Origin: Amphiura filiformis
Lineage: Eukaryota > Echinodermata > Ophiuroidea > Amphilepidida > Amphiuridae
DNA length: 64,000 bases
Assembly: GCF_039555335.1 (NCBI RefSeq)
Contig: NC_092637.1
Location: forward strand, 1,736,001-1,800,000
Direction: 5' to 3'
Position 1 is the first letter of the stretch; the number at the start of each line of letters is the position of its first letter. Positions 61,721 to 64,000 of this stretch are shown one piece after another. The notes beneath the pieces are model-generated. The model was not told the origin of the DNA, did not search any database, and saw nothing but the letters and a program-made list of their open reading frames with translations. The translations under genes were made by a program, and so were the position numbers.

Positions 61721-62103
61721 GTTTATTGTTACAGTCTGTGTGTTACAATGCTAGGAAAGTAAGTGTACACCTAATAATTAACATGTAAACCTGAGTCCAC
61801 TCAAATGGCTCAAAGCATTTGAGCTGAAAAGGACGCCCTTTTTTAAAATAATATTTACATGATTGTATTGTACTTTATGGAAATAATGGAAATAAAATAC
61901 CCTAGAGCTTATTTCATACACTAGAAATATTAGTAGAACTTGGGTATGGCCGAAATATCACGTTGACATATGATAAGAGCGTGAACGAGGTACGGGAAAG
62001 CGTGATGTCACTTCGGTGCTATTCAAGAGATATGATTGGTTAGAACAGTATCACTTGACATCGCGCATATACGTATCGTATTCACGTTTGTTCACTTAGT
62101 ATA

Positions 62104-62267
62104 CAAATATTGACTGCTATGAGGGGCATGGTTAAAATTATAGGCCCAATGTGATCTCAAAACCATGCTATCACCCGAGGCGCAGCCGAGGGTCATAGCA
62201 GCATGGTTTTGAGATCACCGAGGGCCTATAATTTTAACCATGACCCGAATAAAGCAGTCAATATTTG
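62104..62267. mobile_element. 164-bp foldback element
   Basis: CAAATATTGACTGCT, CATGGTTAAAATTATAGGCC and GTGATCTCAAAACCATGC are each inverted on the other side, with the centre near 62185. The outer motif ATACAAATATTGA is shared with dispersed fragments near 11050 and 39005. Non-coding. Confidence 0.85.
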
Positions 62268-62633
62268 TTTTATATACCGAATAATATAGATTTTTGTCAT
62301 CTGATTGGTTAAAAGGCCTATTTTATTGCTCATAGGCCATGGCTAAATAATATTTACAAAGAAAGTTTCACGACTTACCAATATTCCTCTTCCAGGATAG
62401 CCTTTATAATCCTTGGTAAAAGTCCAAATACAACAAAAGTTCTTGATGCAAACAAGCATTCCAATAATTCAACGTCAAAGTTCAAATGTAAAAGTTTCAG
62501 TTTCAGCTTACGCAAAAGTTAACTGTTCAATTTCAGCTTAAATTCCAACACCAACAGCTTAATTATTCCAACAATTTTTCAGTTAATACAAAATGGCCCA
62601 TTTAGGCAACATATTTACAAGTGACATGTGCTA

Positions 62634-63887
62634 TTAGTTGTTGTAAATTTGCACCACGCAGTTCTGCAAGTTGAATGTGGGTGCTTTTGAAGTTGAGGTG
62701 ATGTTGACAGGAACATGACTATTTGTTGTTGAACTTGAGGTGATGTTGACAGGAACTGTCATGACGTCAGGGTTGTTATCACGCATAATTTGCTCTAGCT
62801 CAGGAATTTCCTGACTATTGCTCTGAGTAGGCTTAGATGATGATGGTTCTTCTGCGGGTGGACCGATCGACATTGTCGCAGCAATCGCTTCACTCATTTT
62901 ATGCTTGGTTTCCTTGGTGGTTCTGGCATAGTGTTTTATACTCGTTTCCGAGTGGTGACCGGATACTGTCATTATATCACGGTCTTTAAATCCTGCATTT
63001 TGCAGTGAGGTGACGCTCGTTGCTCGCAAACAATGGTTGGTAAATGACCGTGCAGTACCGGCCCTCAATGAAATGTCCTTCATTTTACTACCGATACTAC
63101 CATACTGAGGCTGCAGATTTGGCTTTGGGTTTTGGCTTTTGCAAAAAGCACTCACAGCCAGGGTTCAGTTTGTCTATGTACAGTAAAATGTGTTAACAGG
63201 GCAACGTGGACCAATACATGTTGACAACATGACCCCACCCTGGCTCTTCTCCTGGTCATCTCCGCGGTTATTCTTGGTGAGTGTATCTTTGAGAGTAATC
63301 TTGTTTTCCTCCTTCCTCGCTAATTTCAAAGCTGTCGCGTGTCATCTCCCGCAGGTTCTCTCGTCCTCTATTGCAAAAATAGAGCATAACATCCAGGAAA
63401 ACCTTGTCTTGCAGACCTTGTGGATCACTCAAATCCAGAGATTCTTGAATAATGGCCATATCTTCAGCGGATATAGCTTCCTTGTGTGTTACAAGTCCTT
63501 TCCCTTTCTGTTTCAGTGTTGCTGAAAAGCACTTGAAAACTCTCGACGAATTGGCAAAGTCATCATGCTTTATGACATCCACTTTCTTAGTATTCAGGAA
63601 ATGACGTTGTATCCAAATCGGATGGCCATCATGGACTTCTTACAGTATAATGTTCCATTTTGTTGCCGTGCACCGCAATAAAACTTCTGTAGCAATGCAT
63701 CAAGCTCCGAATTCGGCAGGTTTGTAGCGTCTGTCAAATCCATGTCTATCACTTTCAAGTAATCTTCGGAGATTTTTAGAGCGTATTTGATCTGGTTTTT
63801 GGTATTTTTGCTGTCCGCACCATCGACAATCTCTTGCAACCCAACATCGTCAAGCAGTTGGAACCTTATATTTTCAGATTCGGCCAT
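62634..63887 (-). pseudogene. Crypton-like tyrosine recombinase, frameshifted
   Basis: Three overlapping-order pieces read on the minus strand give a tyrosine recombinase that would cut and join DNA through a Tyr nucleophile. 63594-63887 starts with ATG and carries an N-terminal helical domain (LDALLQKFY, then GTLYCKKSM). 63268-63582 carries the catalytic-core start with NRGRENLREM, supplying the first Arg. 62634-63155 carries HCLRAT (His-x-x-Arg), GHHS and the Tyr of IKHYAR, then a disordered Ser/Thr/Asn-rich tail. The layout matches Crypton-type and related animal DUF3504-like proteins. Single-base shifts near 63620, 63290, 63190 and 63125 break the frame, so this copy is dead unless the assembly is wrong. 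No terminal repeats are expected for Cryptons and none were seen. Confidence 0.75.
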
Positions 63888-64000
63888 TATCGTAACGTAT
63901 TTATTCCAGTTAACTTTCCGTGTTTCGTGTGTTGTTTTTTTTTTTGCTGTCTGCTGCAGGTCAAAAAATTGCGACCCACCAACTTTGCCCCGGAAGTAAA
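63888..64000. other. Right edge of window
   Basis: Upstream side of the recombinase remnant, with a run of 13 T (about 63930-63942). Nothing else seen. Confidence 0.5.

Overview
The window reads as repeat-dominated nuclear DNA from an invertebrate animal. Its genes are eukaryotic: an animal-type class A GPCR, a Y-box-type cold-shock domain, LINE reverse transcriptases, tRNA-derived sequence and many foldback/MITE families. There is no bacterial operon structure, and AT content is high. The mix of TA-, TTAA- and TTA-type MITEs, an RTE-like LINE, an L2-like LINE and a Crypton-type recombinase would fit a marine invertebrate such as an echinoderm or a relative. That placement is inference; no species marker is present.

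Layout. 1-6610 is a ~92-bp satellite (about 72 copies) with a ~2.86-kb higher-order repeat. 6611-10742 is a second, AT-rich satellite with a ~660-bp unit, broken at 9591-10601 by a terminal-inverted-repeat element. 12186-15390 is a 3.2-kb LTR retrotransposon on the minus strand. It has no recognisable gag or pol; its only convincing protein is a coiled-coil plus Y-box-like cold-shock-domain protein, and its 3' non-coding part carries a set of hairpins with one conserved loop and compensatory stem changes. 15.4-34.9 kb holds a palindrome, an interstitial telomeric tract, LINE fragments, two hAT-like MITEs, long foldbacks and other TIR elements. 34.9-44.4 kb is mostly unannotatable non-coding sequence with MITEs and one possible exon. 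45017-46120 (minus) is an intact single-exon rhodopsin-family GPCR and the best host gene; a TTAA foldback carrying a tRNA-like SINE lies 19 bp past its stop codon. 46.9-51 kb holds further TIR elements and a Tc1/mariner transposase remnant. 51.95-60.9 kb is a decayed three-copy segmental duplication, with (AAAG)n arrays expanded in the first copy and a 2.1-kb TIR insertion in the second. 62634-63887 (minus) is a frameshifted Crypton-like tyrosine recombinase.

What works together. Most of the window is independent mobile elements inserted beside or into each other; nested insertions give relative ages. The most unusual unit is the LTR element at 12.2-15.4 kb. Its LTRs, polypurine tract and pol-tail-like sequence suggest mobilisation by a Ty3/gypsy-like partner. 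Its own product is a predicted oligomeric nucleic-acid-binding protein in the gag position, and its RNA contains repeated structured motifs. A protein-RNA pairing within this element is a testable hypothesis, not something the sequence proves.
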